A program made the position numbers and the translations under genes. A stretch of DNA of 64,000 nucleotides from Anodontia alba (Eukaryota; Mollusca; Bivalvia; Lucinida; Lucinidae): assembly GCA_964016985.1 (NCBI GenBank), contig OZ024823.1, positions 108,054,476-108,118,475 of the forward strand, read 5' to 3'. The notes below the pieces were generated by a model. That model saw nothing but the letters and a program-made list of their open reading frames with translations. It ran no database searches and had not been told where the DNA came from. The stretch's first letter is position 1. Each line of letters opens with the position of its first letter. Positions 22,015-32,240 of this stretch are shown one piece after another.

Positions 22015-22460
22015 TACCATATTTACCATATGTAGTCTGACAGGCCTGAGCAAACAGTGTAGACCCAGATGAGACATCACAGAATGTGGCTTTCTTCAGA
22101 GTCTACACTGTTTGCCACTCATTGAGCAATTTTTAGACAAAACATCTGGGCCCAATTGTTCAAAGCTAACGACATTGTTAGTTAACGATTCGTTAGAATT
22201 TACATTGAGTGATACGCAAATATTCTGAAATTTTTTGCTGAAAAAATGTGAGTAGCTGCAAAAGCTACTCACATTTTTTCAGCAAAAAATATCAGAATAT
22301 TGTGTATTGAATCCGCTAAAACAGTTAACGAAATGACCCTTAATGAGCTCGTTAAGCTAACGATGCTTTGAACAACTGGGCCCAGGTAGTAAATTGTTCA
22401 AATTTTAGAACAAGTATGGTAAGGAGTTGAGGTGTCCGAATACTTAGGGTTAATATGGTA
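22015..22460. mobile_element. MITE family K copy 1, split by family H
   Basis: Left end 'taccatatttaccatatg', right end 'ccgaatacttagggttaata'. The core is 'caaacagtgtagacccagat' facing 'tctacactgtttgcc'. Sequence after 'gacaaaacatc' resumes after the H insertion as 'ggtagtaaattgttcaaat', matching the intact copy at 51476-51695. Confidence 0.75.
22146..22385. mobile_element. MITE family H copy 1
   Basis: Ends CTGGGCCCAATTGTTCAAAG and its reverse complement 'ctttgaacaactgggcccag'. The inner palindrome reads 'aaaaaatgtgagtagctgc' facing 'agctactcacattttttc'. Other copies at 39616, 47177, 50518 and 62212. Confidence 0.85.
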
Positions 22461-22527
22461 AATTGCTGACTGCTGAAAGGTACAAACCCAGCAGTTATCT
22501 GGAATCCGTACCAAGTATACAGTATCT

Positions 22528-22742
22528 TTAACCCATTTATGCTGAGTGGACTCTTCTGCCATCACTCTTTGGACAGATCCATTTCTGGTCAGTTTTTTAT
22601 TATAACCATATTTTATAGAAATTCCTGTATTCAATGCAAACAGTGTAGACCCTGATCAGACACTGTATTCTGTGGCAGCTGATCTTGGTCTGCACTGTTT
22701 GCCAATGTCCCTTTTGTAGAATGCTAGGCATAAATGGGTTGA
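22528..22742. mobile_element. TTAA-type hairpin MITE, family N copy 1
   Basis: The left end TTAACCCATTTATGCTGAG is mirrored by 'gctaggcataaatgggttga' at the right (TTAA mutated to TTGA). The core 'gcaaacagtgtagaccctga' faces 'ggtctgcactgtttgcc'. Confidence 0.7.
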
Positions 22743-22896
22743 ATAATGTCATCTTCTGATGAATCAAAATGATGAAGAATCATTAATGGTATGGGATATC
22801 ATGTGTTTGCCTATGTTCTGAATTATATTTCAGAGATGTCATACGAACAGATTTTGTGGTTAATCTACATGAAAGCTGAGGCAACTGTCATCACCT

Positions 22897-23060
22897 GCAT
22901 GCTTAGCATGCTGGGGAAAAATTTCAGCACACAACAGTCTGAAATATCTTTCTCATTTTTCCAAGAAAATAGGCTTTGACATTTCAAAGCCAAGAAAAAA
23001 AAAGAAAACTATCATCAATTTGTCTTCTCCTGAATTTGCTCAAAGATAGATAAAGGTTAA
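22897..23060. mobile_element. MITE family B copy 3, one arm deleted
   Basis: Left end 'gcttagcatgctggggaaaa'. The right end carries TTAA at 23057-23060. The central hairpin has lost most of the second arm. Confidence 0.65.
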
Positions 23061-23268
23061 ATTTTGATACTGCATCACTGTGGGTGTTCCCCATTACCCA
23101 ATATCTCCCACTTTCCAAGAGCACCACAAGGGGACTATGGAGGACTGTACGAAATCTACCCTGTAATTAACACCACTTCTTCTGCTAACTTTTCATTTCA
23201 GTTTTCACTACTCAAAGTTCTAAGCTTTGAGGATGGGTACTTCAAAATGCGATGGTGGTGACAAATTT

Positions 23269-23485
23269 TACCATATTTACCCTAAGTGCACAGACGGACA
23301 AGCCAAAGCAAACAATGTACACCTAGATCAGATGCTACAGAACCTGGCATCTAATCAGGGTCTACACTGTCTGCCACTAATCAAGCAATTTTTGGACACA
23401 TCAACAGGTTAAGAACTGGACTTATTGAAATTTAAGGACAAGCATTGTAAGGAAAGGTGTCCAAAAATTTAGGACAAATATGGTA
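23269..23485. mobile_element. MITE family K copy 3
   Basis: Ends 'taccatatttaccctaagtg' and 'aaatttaggacaaatatggta'. The core 'gcaaacaatgtacacctaga' faces 'agggtctacactgtctgcc'. Confidence 0.7.
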
Positions 23486-23492
23486 CCCTTTG

Positions 23493-23705
23493 TTAACCTT
23501 TACCACTCTCTCAGCTAATTCAGCAAACAACAAATTGACAATATTTTTCATATTTTTCCCAGAAAACAGGATTCGACATTTCATGCAAATTGTCTCCATT
23601 GGAGACAATTTGCATGAAATGTCAAATCCCGTTTTCTGGAAAAAATAAGACAAATATTTCAATATGTCAGCTGCTGAAAGTTTTACCCGGAGTGCTAGGG
23701 GTTAA
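23493..23705. mobile_element. TTAA-bounded MITE family B copy 4
   Basis: TTAA at 23493-23496 and 23702-23705. The palindrome 'gacatttcatgcaaattgtc' facing its reverse complement is almost perfect. Confidence 0.8.
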
Positions 23706-23831
23706 CTTGAAACAGCTGTACAAGTTGGTAAAGCATACAAAAATCACTGGATAAAAGAAAAGAAAACAAATTCCTTGGTTGAGAGATACTTTATTCCTGA
23801 TTTTATTTTTCTGTAACAATTCTTTTTCATT

Positions 23832-23990
23832 AAGTTACTGCTCAGCACACATGGTGAAAAATTTAGCAGGCAACATTTTGTAATCTTTACTTTCTAATTT
23901 CTTCCCAGAAAATAACATTTGACAATTCATGCAAACTGTTCCCTTAGGAGACAATTTGCTCGATTTGTCATACCTATTTTCTAGGAAAAA
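23832..23990. mobile_element. MITE family B copy 5, truncated
   Basis: Core 'gacaattcatgcaaactg' facing 'agacaatttgctcgatttg'. The right end is replaced by family G at 23991. Confidence 0.6.
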
Positions 23991-24338
23991 TACCGTATTT
24001 GACCTAATTACCACACTGTGCACTTTGGTTTTTCAAAATTACTAGGAACACTCATTTATGGTAAAATATGCATCTACCTACTAAGGATACAATATAAAAA
24101 GATCAGAAAAAGGCTTATTTGATGTTGATTATGCAATTTTTTTCTGATTTTTCTTTATAAAGGCATATTTTGTGGGTACTCATTTAAATTGCATCAACTT
24201 GCAATTCAAATGAGTACCCACAACATATGCCTTTATAAAGAAGTAGACAAAAAGTACACTGTCTGTAATCTGACGACTATGGAATTGCTTGACTGTGTGC
24301 TTATAGGGGTATGTGCAGTAATTAGATCGAATACGGTA
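23991..24338. mobile_element. MITE family G copy 1
   Basis: Ends 'taccgtatttgacctaatta' and 'taattagatcgaatacggta'. The central palindrome has 'ttgtgggtactcatttaaat' facing 'attcaaatgagtacccacaa'. A second copy at 59142-59495 shares both ends. Confidence 0.8.
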
Positions 24339-24454
24339 AGAAAAGTATCACTTTGTTGCTAACTGTATTAATCCATAGGGTGCTAAATATAATTATTGTT
24401 ATCTAAAGGGAAGAGAATACACTTCCAATTTGAGGCAACTCTGCCAAACTGATT

Positions 24455-24534
24455 GAGCTTCCCTTCTGAAAAGAGGGTCTACTCTAAAAGGAAAGAATCA
24501 GGGGTAAATTCTTTCCTCTTAGAGTAGACCCCTT
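24455..24534. mobile_element. MITE family I copy
   Basis: 'agggtctactctaaaaggaa' faces 'tttcctcttagagtagaccc' across a short loop. It abuts the TTAA that starts the next element. Confidence 0.7.
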
Positions 24535-24760
24535 TTAACCCATTGTAGACTGAATGAACTATCACACACTTTATATTGGAAGATTCTGAGTTTGATTTTA
24601 GATATGTCAGACTATGTGATTTAGATTTTCTGAGAAAAATGGTTAAACTATTTGCAAACAGTGGAGACACTGATCAGATGCCACAATCAGTGGCATCTGA
24701 TCTGGATCTACACTATTTGCCAAATACCCTTTTAGGGGTCTCCCGACTACAATGGGTTAA
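24535..24760. mobile_element. TTAA-bounded MITE family N copy 2
   Basis: Ends TTAACCCATTGTAG and CTACAATGGGTTAA. The core 'gcaaacagtggagacactga' faces 'gatctacactatttgcc'. Confidence 0.75.
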
Positions 24761-24837
24761 TAATGGGATTGATGTAGAGGAACACAAAAAAGAAGTCACA
24801 AGAAATGTATTGTCCACTGAAAAGTCAGTATTTTTTC

Positions 24838-25026
24838 CTACCCCTATTTACCCTTAGTACTGGGGCAAACAAGCCTTACCAAACAGTACAGACCCCGATC
24901 AGACAATACAGACTGTGGTATCTGATCAAAGTCTACACTGTTTTGTCACTCAGCCAGCAGTTTTGAACAGAATGTGTAAAATACTTGTTCAAAGTTTAGG
25001 ACAAGTATGGTCAGGAGGAAAGGTGT
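24838..25026. mobile_element. MITE family K copy, degraded
   Basis: 'tatttacccttagtactgg' at the left and 'caatatttagggtaca' at the right. The core 'ccaaacagtacagaccccga' faces 'agtctacactgtttt'. Confidence 0.55.
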
Positions 25027-25260
25027 CCCAATATTTAGGGTACAATAAATGTAGTAAAATTTCAAACACCGAAGTTTCTGAAAAAATACCATATGCAAAC
25101 AGTGCAGACTCAGATCAGACTGCTTCTGGAGCAGTCTTATCAGGGTCTATACTGTTTGTCATTCCACTAAGTATTTTAAGAAACAACTGCATAAAAAGCA
25201 AACCTATGGGCAAACTAGTTTTAAATAAAGTGTTCGAAATTTTAGGACATTTACCGTAAA
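25027..25260. mobile_element. MITE family L copy 1
   Basis: Ends 'gtaaaatttcaaacaccgaa' and 'tgttcgaaattttaggacat'. The core 'gcaaacagtgcagactcaga' faces 'agggtctatactgtttg' across 'gcttctggagcag'. Closest relative at 52490-52700. Confidence 0.65.
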
Positions 25261-25546
25261 TATGTTATGCTAAAAGGAATGGCCCTGATCATCATCTGCA
25301 GTCTTATCAGGGCATTTATTGTTTTGACAACAGATCTTATAATCTTCCATCAGGCAAACATCAAAGACCCTGATCAGACTATGCAGGCTGACCTTGACCT
25401 TCAGTGCACGCATGTTTCCTACGATCACTTCATGTGTGACATCACTTACACAAAGAATGTCTTTAAAACATGGTTCATTATAGCCCAGTTTTGGTTACAT
25501 TGCATAGATCCCAAAATGATGTATCCAAACATATATGTTTAAATTA

Positions 25547-25877
25547 TACAGACAACCCTCTCTATACCGACACTCGATACAATGACAAAATTCGTTATAA
25601 TGACAATTTAAGTGTCATAAAACCTTAGCTTAAGAGGTAACAATTGGTTGCAAATTAAGCAGCAATATTGTATTTAATACTTTAAAGAAACATATGTTTT
25701 GGATATTTGTAAAAATTCTAACAAATATCCAAAACATGTTCTATGAGGAAATAAGACCAAAACAAGACCTTTCTTACATATAGATCTGCTCATTATGTAT
25801 TCTGTACAACAGCAAATTCATTTGAATGGCAATGTCTTTGGGAACAAATGCTGTCATTGTAACGAGGGTTCACTGTA
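25547..25877. mobile_element. Pogo/Tigger-like MITE family E copy 2
   Basis: Ends 'tacagacaaccctctctata' and 'tgtaacgagggttcactgta'. The hairpin 'atgttttggatatttgt' faces its reverse complement. Confidence 0.7.
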
Positions 25878-25879
25878 TA

Positions 25880-26015
25880 TTAAGGAAAATGACTTTATAA
25901 TCATTATTCTACAAATATTTATAGTTTTTGTTTAGATACAACACAACTGTCTAACAAGGTTTTTGCATTGGATCCCAGTTCAAGTGTTCTAAAGAGTTTC
26001 TGGTATTTATATACA
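25880..26015. mobile_element. MITE family F, right half
   Basis: 'tttgtttagatacaacacaa', 'ttttgcattggatcccag' and 'gtgttctaaagagtttctgg' match the right half of family F. No left half remains. Confidence 0.5.
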
Positions 26016-26170
26016 TATTTTTTTTTTTTATTTAGGTTTTACGGCACTTTCAAGAATATTTCACTTATATCGAGCTGATCATTCATCAAAGCAAGGCTCG
26101 AACCACAGTGGTGAGAAACCTAATGGATTAAGAGTCAACTCTCCTGTCCACTAGGCTACAGGGGCCCACG
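26016..26170 (-). mobile_element. SINE S3, minus, tRNA-Lys-like head
   Basis: Read on the minus strand, the head is GCCCCTGTAGCCTAGTGGAC (A box), then GAGTTGACTCTTAATCC and TGTGGTTCGAGCC (B box). The ACTCTTAATC stretch is where a tRNA-Lys(CTT) anticodon loop would be. The body and tail 'aggttttacggc' follow. Confidence 0.7.
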
Positions 26171-26188
26171 TTGTGGTATATATAATTT

Positions 26189-26390
26189 AATATCTAGCAT
26201 GCTGGATAAATTTTTCAGCAAACAACATTCTGAAATATTTTTCTTTTATCTCAGAAAATAGGGTTTGACAATTTATAAAATTTGCATGAAATATCAAACT
26301 CTGTTTTCCAGAAAAAAAAAAAAAAAAAAAAAAAAATCATCATCAATTTGTGGTCTGCTGATTTTATCAGCAATATTTATCTGTTTTTAC
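26189..26390. mobile_element. MITE family B copy 6 with expanded poly-A
   Basis: 'ctagcatgctggataaattt' at the left. Arms 'gggtttgacaatttataa' and 'catgaaatatcaaactctg' surround the centre, followed by a poly-A run of about 26 at about 26311-26336. Confidence 0.6.
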
Positions 26391-26459
26391 AGTGTTTAGT
26401 AAGCAACAATTTGGTACAATGTACCTTAGTAACCTACCCTAAAGATTCAGACATCGATT

Positions 26460-26775
26460 TGTTTGTTTGTTTGTGTTGGGGTTTTACGGCCCAGTCAACC
26501 CAATGGGGTCATGTTGAGCACAGTCAGTTAACCTAACCACACGTTTACTGGGCAGGCTTAGTCCTCTAAGCGGTTAACCAGTATTGTGCACATTCTTTTG
26601 CCAGAAACTGACAACTGCGTTTCTTAAATCAGCGGAAGGGAGAGAATGACCATAGAAAATATTTCATGATCAATCTCCACGAAAGAATGTTGCCGACCTC
26701 GGCGGGAGTTGAACCCCTGACCTCCTGGTCTCCATTCAGACAGCGCATCCAACTGAGCCACCGAGGCTGGCTATT
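26460..26775 (-). mobile_element. SINE S1, minus, full length
   Basis: Tail 'gtgttggggttttacggccc', body 'tcctctaagcggttaaccag', reversed B box 'gcgggagttgaacccctgac' and reversed A box 'gcatccaactgagccaccga'. Confidence 0.85.
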
Positions 26776-27177
26776 CAGACATCGAAGCCTTCTGAGCAAA
26801 TGATGTATTCTGCAGTTTGATCAGGATCTACAATATTTGTCTTTTCCATCACAGCACTTCAGACGTATTATCAGTAGCAAAAAAGACCTTGTTCAAATTT
26901 TAGGTATGCTTCGAGCTGTCAATAAATACAACAAAATCAATAAATTTTGTTCATCAATATTATATAATATTGGTAAAACATTTCAGACTTTATATATGTA
27001 GAATTTGTTTTCTTAAATATAACAATAGAAGAAAATAGCATTACATAGCAGATCCTTAATTCAATTTCAGCCATCCAGGTACAAATCACATTTCTTTTTA
27101 TGAATTTTGTATAATCTAGCTTTTGTTTTCTAAGAATATTATGCAGTATACATGATCGTCCCCTTATTCTGGCCATA
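26776..27177. other. Spacer
   Basis: No supported gene. A weak hairpin-core remnant lies at about 26780-26840 ('gatcaggatctacaatattt'). Confidence 0.35.
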
Positions 27178-27370
27178 AAACATAGCTACAGATAAGAGGG
27201 AGTATCCAAATAATATATTTCTTATTTCTCTACAAAAACATATGTTGTGGGTACTCATTTGAAGTGCCTCGCTGAGGCGCTTCTAATGAGTACCCACAAC
27301 ATATGTTTTTGTAAATAAGAAAGATATCAGCATTTTTTACAGATGCAAAAATCGCCTTATCTGTTGCTAT
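27178..27370. mobile_element. MITE family J copy 1
   Basis: 'agataagagggagtatcc' at the left and 'gccttatctgt' at the right. The central palindrome 'atgttgtgggtactcatttg' faces 'aatgagtacccacaacatat' across CTCGCTGAGG. Confidence 0.75.
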
Positions 27371-27429
27371 GATAAAAGACAGAATAAAAACAGATTGCAA
27401 CACTGAAATGGAAATGGGAATTGATACAC

Positions 27430-27652
27430 TTGGAAAATTTTATGCCATTTTTGACAAAAAGACAATTTTTGTGACTTCCTTTTTGCTTTCCTGTACCCCA
27501 ATTCACTTCTGAAAAAGGGTCTACTCTAAAAGGAAAGAATTTGCTCCCAAGGGGAGCAATTCTTTCCTTTTAGAGTGACCCATTTTCAGAAGTGAGGCAA
27601 AAATCATTTTGGCAGAGTTGCCTCCCCTGATAGTGTATCTATTTCCCTTAAA
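27430..27652. mobile_element. MITE family I, longer copy
   Basis: Flanks 'ttgtgacttcctttttgct' and 'gtgtatctatttcccttaa' enclose the hairpin 'gggtctactctaaaaggaaa' facing 'tttccttttagagtgaccc'. Flanks are shared with copies near 31.6 and 50.9 kb. Confidence 0.75.
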
Positions 27653-28314
27653 TTCAGCTGCTTTTTGAACTTATACTTCTATGTAGAAAATTTTAAAATG
27701 GAGACAGACAAATGTAAGGGTCTAAGATGTCTTACAGACTTAACTTTATTTTCGTGCGTTTGTTCAGTTTGTGCTTATTTTGGTTTGTCGGTTTCCTCTT
27801 CCTCTTGGGGTCTGGGAAGGGCTGCGGTTTGTGATTGTGGCACTCCCTGGACTTTTCTCTTACCTTTTTTTTTTTTTTATACAAAGCGTAATTACTTTTA
27901 CTACATAAAACACAAAACAATAAATCATTTTCTTGTAATGAATATCATTATCACATATTTTTTTTATTTTAATCTTTTCAAAACATTAAGCTTGTTTGTG
28001 TTTTCTTTTCCTTCTTTATTATTACTGGGTCAAAGTCAACTCCTAGCTTACATTTATTTTCTCATGATAAAGAACAAATACAAGACACAAAAATTTCACC
28101 AATTTTTACATAAAGAGACGTTTTATTATTATTATTATTATTATTTTACACCCGAATTTATTGAAAAAAAAAAAGAAACAAAAAAAAACAACAACAAAAA
28201 ACAAACAAAACAACAAACAAACAACAAAAAACAGTCCTATATATATGATTGTTAACATTTTTGTATGTTCTGTAAAGTATTTGCTGTTTGACAGCTTCAA
28301 AACATCTTGGCTGG

Positions 28315-28350
<36 letters not shown>

Positions 28351-28959
28351 AGAAAATTTCAGAATGTTAAATAAACTTTAATTATCATGACTGTTATGGT
28401 CTAATTTGCTTTCTAATAAATTCCATATAATTTAGGCAAAGCTACATTTAAAACAATTTTAAAAGCATATACAAATCAATGACAGCTAACATCATATATG
28501 TGTGTCTAAGACCAATCCTCACAACAGTCTTTTTCACAGCTGGCGTGAGGCACTCTTTGTTCCAGTTGAACTGATCCTCCAGAATTTCCTTCTGGATAAA
28601 AATACTGGTATTTTTTATTGCTCCACTAAAACAAAACTATATTATTTCAGATCATTAGAATTCTTTTACCAAAATGATTTCCTTGAGATGTTAAAACATA
28701 ATTATGCTATAGCGGACTAACAAAAAATATTTCATGCCGTATCCTGTTTATCTGGAGCTTGTCTTCCTGGATATAAATAAAATCCAGAATGGTTTAATAT
28801 ATTTAGTTAAGAAAACCCTGAATTCTTCATGCATGGCAATATTCATAGGTACTTTCTATCACTATAACACATGATCCTGAGGCAATGCTGAAGAACACCA
28901 CTAAGGAAGCTGGAACTGAGTTTTCCTGGATAGTCCTCGCCTATCCATCCCTGAACTCT
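27653..28959. other. Low-complexity stretch and 3' flank of the RGG-protein gene
   Basis: A TTA microsatellite at about 28119-28145 and A-rich runs at about 28165-28230 and 28314-28343. A long apparent ORF at 27665-28255 is built on these runs and is rejected. Minus-strand poly-A signals ATTAAA (28793-28798) and AATAAA (28614-28619) lie 165-345 bases beyond the stop codon at 28960 and could end the transcript. Confidence 0.5.
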
Positions 28960-29019
28960 TCACCTACGTCTATAGTTAGGAGGTGGCGGGAAACCTGATG
29001 AACCACTTCTGTTATTGTA
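28960..29019 (-). CDS. RGG-protein gene, terminal coding exon (D)
   Basis: Acceptor 'gtattttctatttcag' precedes 60 bases encoding 19 residues and a stop: YNNRSGSSGFPPPPNYRRR. The exon enters in phase 0, matching the phase-0 exit of the exon at 30651-30854. The tail changes from Gly/Ser-rich to a Pro run and a basic end, a plausible C-terminus for an RNA-binding protein. TGA is at 28960-28962. Confidence 0.75.
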   Translation of the reverse strand, partial: YNNRSGSSGFPPPPNYRRR

Positions 29020-29039
29020 CTGAAATAGAAAATACATCA

Positions 29040-29254
29040 TTAACCCTTGTCATGCTGAATAAATTAAGATGCCACACCCACTTCTAACTTTCAGCCAATC
29101 AGATAATTTGATCTGGATTATTGCTATAAATTTACATACTTAATGGCAAACAGTGCAGTTCCAGATCAGTTGGCTTCTGAAGAAGCCAACTGATCTGGAT
29201 CTACACTGTTTGCAAAGACAGGGTATATCCTGGGTTCAGCAGGACAAGGGTTAA
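29040..29254. mobile_element. TTAA-bounded MITE family A copy 1
   Basis: Ends TTAACCCTTGTCATGCTGAA and 'ttcagcaggacaagggttaa'. The core 'gcaaacagtgcagttccaga' faces 'gatctacactgtttgc' across GCTTCTGAAGAAGC. TTAA plus CCCTT ends fit a piggyBac-type MITE. It lies in the last intron, 20 bases from exon D. Confidence 0.8.
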
Positions 29255-29760
29255 CATAATTGGCGGTCCCCTGTGGGGATACTGAGAACAGAGAAAACCT
29301 ACACTTGTGTGTATTATGGTTGTAAACTTTTACCCATTCATACATGCCATATCTCACACTGTGAGATAAAATCTCACAGAATTTGGCCCATCTGGAAGCC
29401 AATTTCCATAAAAAAAAATTCAAATCTCACAGAATTTTCTGACCATTTTCCAACAAAGTTTATGAAGAAATAAACATAAATCTCACACTGTTGTGGTTTT
29501 CACAAGCCTCTTACATGAAAAAAATGACTTTTTTTTAGACTATATTGGGGGAGCTCCAATGTGATGTTTAAGAAAATCTCACAGAATTTTGTCAAATCTC
29601 CCTTAAATTTTTGCCTTATCTCACAGATTTTAATCCACAGCTTATGGCATGTATGCCCATTCAACATTGCTTGTGCAAATAGCATTCAACAAATTAAGGT
29701 AAACTGATAAACCTCCAAGGGAAATCACCCGGGGCAGAAAGTATTTGCCCCCCCCCACCT
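29255..29760. repeat. Interspersed 'atctcaca' motif region
   Basis: ATCTCACAGA/ATCTCACAC recurs at least six times between about 29348 and 29630 without a fixed period. Function unknown. Confidence 0.4.
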
Positions 29761-29762
29761 TC

Positions 29763-29840
29763 TCAAATGGGGCTACCCTTAAAGGAAAGAATTTGCTCCC
29801 CACCGGGGAGCAAATTCTTTCCTTTAAGAGTAGCCTCATC
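29763..29840. mobile_element. MITE family I copy, core only
   Basis: 'ctacccttaaaggaaagaat' faces 'attctttcctttaagagtag' across GCTCCCCACCGGGGAGC. Confidence 0.75.
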
Positions 29841-30039
29841 TGCAAAGGAGTTCATATACCAGGGTAATTCTGCTGGAGTGGTCTCCCTTATAAAAGGGAG
29901 GCTAAAACTATCCGGTTAGGTGCTCTTTGAGTTGTATCCATTCCCCTTACATCTTTTGTTATTTTATCCTGAAATATTGTTTGATATTTCATACAAGTAA
30001 AATGCATTCTGCTAATATTTAAATTTGCCAACTTAAGCC

Positions 30040-30243
30040 TTAATAAATGCTTTACATGCTGGGTAAAAATTTTTTGGAGACAATATTTTGAAATATTTTT
30101 CAATTTCCTCAGAAAACAGTGTTTGGCATTCCATGCAAACTGCCTCCTTAGGAGACAGTTTGCATGAAATGCAAAACTATTTAATAGAAAGAAATATCAG
30201 ATTTGTTGTCTGCTGAAGTTGCCCAGGGAGTGCTAAAGGTTAA
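30040..30243. mobile_element. TTAA-bounded MITE family B copy 7
   Basis: TTAA at 30040-30043 and 30240-30243. Core 'ggcattccatgcaaactgcc' faces 'agacagtttgcatgaaatgc'. Confidence 0.75.
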
Positions 30244-30360
30244 GTTAGCTAACAAAATTTTTTATTACTTAATAAAATGATAATATATAGAATACAACTG
30301 CAGTAACTAATATCTGGCATGCAAGTATAAAAAAGTAAACAGAGGGAAACTCACCCGCTG

Positions 30361-30390
30361 CCCCCCCAGCCCCCCACCCCCCCCCCCCCC
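30361..30390 (-). promoter_or_regulatory. Intronic G-run, potential RNA G-quadruplex
   Basis: A nearly pure C tract on the plus strand gives runs of 14 or more, 6 and 7 G on the minus (sense) strand of the RGG gene, about 260 bases into the last intron. A CA microsatellite at 30398-30422 lies on its upstream side. Confidence 0.55.
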
Positions 30391-30650
30391 TGCCTCTCAC
30401 ACACACACACACACACACACACCCTGATATAATCAAATTACTGTTACTGTTGAAATAAATGACTGTTAACTGTTAAATGCTACAACTTAATTGGAGCCCT
30501 AGATATAAGAAATTTCCTTGGAGTCAATTATTATTTTTCGCATTTGGTATTACCTAATTATAAAACTAATATCAGTATGTATTTATTTTTATTTTGACTG
30601 ATCTAAATGCAGTCATTGGAAACACACTTTCTATATGTTTACATACTTAC

Positions 30651-30854
30651 ACCACCACTATAACCACCACCGCCACGGCCACCACCACCACCACGGCCAC
30701 CACCACCACCACCATATCCTCCTCCTTGGTATCTGTTGTAAGGGTTGTTATCATTTCTACCATAGCTTGATGATGATATACTGTATGAGCCTCCATACTG
30801 TGATTTACCATACCCACTGGAGCTGTAACCACTTCCATAATCATCTCTGTTTCC
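30651..30854 (-). CDS. RGG-protein gene, RGG-box exon (C)
   Basis: Acceptor 'aaaattattaccag' and donor GGT|GTAAGT flank 204 bases, phase 0 at both ends. The first ~35 residues are [G/S]Y[G/S]-rich (DYGSGYSSSGYGKSQYGGSY). The rest has NDNNPYNRYQ, then a Gly tract with two Arg in RGGGGGRGGGGY context. This is the composition of hnRNP/FET-type low-complexity tails, which bind RNA and can be Arg-methylated. No RRM, KH or zinc finger lies in the exons found. The pyrimidine tract is weak, but frame continuity with neighbouring exons supports it. Confidence 0.8.
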
Positions 30855-31131
30855 CTGGTAATAATTTTATTTTTGCTTTAGATTCAACACTGTAAACCCT
30901 TAAACTGCCAATCACAACAACTGTCATCTGTTTTGTCATCTGCTTGTGATTTCAAAAGTCATTTTTGCAAACAATATGGACCCAGATCAGACTGCTCCTC
31001 TAGCAGCAGTCTGATTAGGGTCCACACTGTTTGCCTGTATGCAAAAATAGGTTTGAAAAGTTTGCAGGAATATTCAACAGACGACATGAATAGACGACAT
31101 TTTCAGATACAGGTTTTCTTGGCATTTTAAG

Positions 31132-31390
31132 GGCTAAGGTCATGTGGAGCTGGTCAATTAACCTATACATATTTTTCCTGGGTAGACTTAATCCTCTAAG
31201 CAATTAACATGTACTTTTGCCAGTGGCAGCTGCCCTTCTTGAATCAGTGGAAGGGGAAGAATACTTGTAGAAATTATTTCATAATCAATCTTCATGCAGG
31301 TTGTGTGGCCGAGCTGGGATTCAAACGAACTCATGACCCCTGGATCTGCAGTCAGATATGCTACTGACTACCCTATGGAGCCTGGCCCCT
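31132..31390 (-). mobile_element. SINE S1, minus, diverged
   Basis: 'agacttaatcctctaagcaa', 'gcccttcttgaatcagtgga' and a reversed head near 31300-31370 match S1 with many substitutions. Confidence 0.6.
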
Positions 31391-31579
31391 GGAAATAACA
31401 TCTACAAATTGTAGTTCCTGTGGCGCAATCTAAATTACTCACAGGATTTTTTTAACACCTCTCTCTTTATTTTTGTTTGATTTGAAAGCTCACCTACTTC
31501 TTCCCACAAACCCATCCAACTTACTTTGATCAAAAGTGAACTGAACATAAAAATAAGTCTGCTTACGGGAGCTGGATAC

Positions 31580-32240
31580 ATCCCGTAGATTTTCTGCCAT
31601 TTTTTAAAGTTCCTGTTTGCTTTCCTGCACACCAAGCCCCTTCTGAAAAGGGGTCTACTCTAAAAGGAAAGAATTTGCTCCCAGAAAAGGGGTCTACCCT
31701 AAAAGGGAAGAATTTGCTCTTTTCTGGGTAAAAGAAAAAAATTTGCTCCCAGAAAAGGGGTCTACTCTAAAAGGAAAGAATTTGCTCCCCTTGGAGCAAA
31801 TTCTTTCCTTTTGTATGTTTGTTTGTTTGATTTGGGCTTAGTGTCGCTTTCAACCTCTTTCAGTCGTATCGCATCGGTGTCTGGATGTGGCAGGGAGCTC
31901 AAAGCTCACTTTTAGAGTGCTGCCTCACTGAAATATCATGCCCCAGACACTTTGACATGATATTCTACCCAGTCACATTATATTGACACTGAGCTGACCA
32001 GTTCTAGCTCTACTTTCTTAATGCAGAGCGCCAAGCAAAGAGCAGCTAGTACCATTTTTAAAATCTTTGGTATGACCTGGCCGGGGATCGAACCCGCAAC
32101 CTCCCAGTCACAAAATGGACACTCTACCACTGAACCACTGTGTCGGTCTTTCCTTGTAGGGTAGACCCCTTTTCAAAAGGGGGGCAAAAACAATTTGACA
32201 GAATTGCTTCCCCTGAAAGTGTATCGATTTCCCTTTAATT
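31580..32240. mobile_element. MITE family I with arm triplication and SINE insertion
   Basis: The left arm 'ggggtctactctaaaaggaa' is repeated about three times (31648-31800), once diverged. The hairpin partner is cut at 'ctttcctt' by a SINE and resumes at 32148 as 'gtagggtagaccccttttc'. Flank 'gaaagtgtatcgatttccct' matches other copies. Confidence 0.75.
31811..32147 (-). mobile_element. tRNA-derived SINE family S2, minus
   Basis: Flanked by CTTTCCTT direct repeats (31803-31810, 32148-32155). Reversed B box 'ggggatcgaacccgcaacc' and A box 'ctctaccactgaaccactg' lie at the right. The conserved 3' end 'gtttgatttgggcttagtg' matches the plus-strand copy at 40996-41331. Confidence 0.85.

Noticed and set aside
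27665..28255. 196-codon ORF on the plus strand
   Set aside because: Phe/Tyr/Lys-rich translation produced by TTA, T and A runs. No domain, and it crosses simple repeats.
30635..30895. His-rich plus-strand ORF opposite exon C
   Set aside because: It is the complement of the Gly-rich exon on the minus strand (GGN codons read as CCN/CAC). Splice sites support the minus strand.
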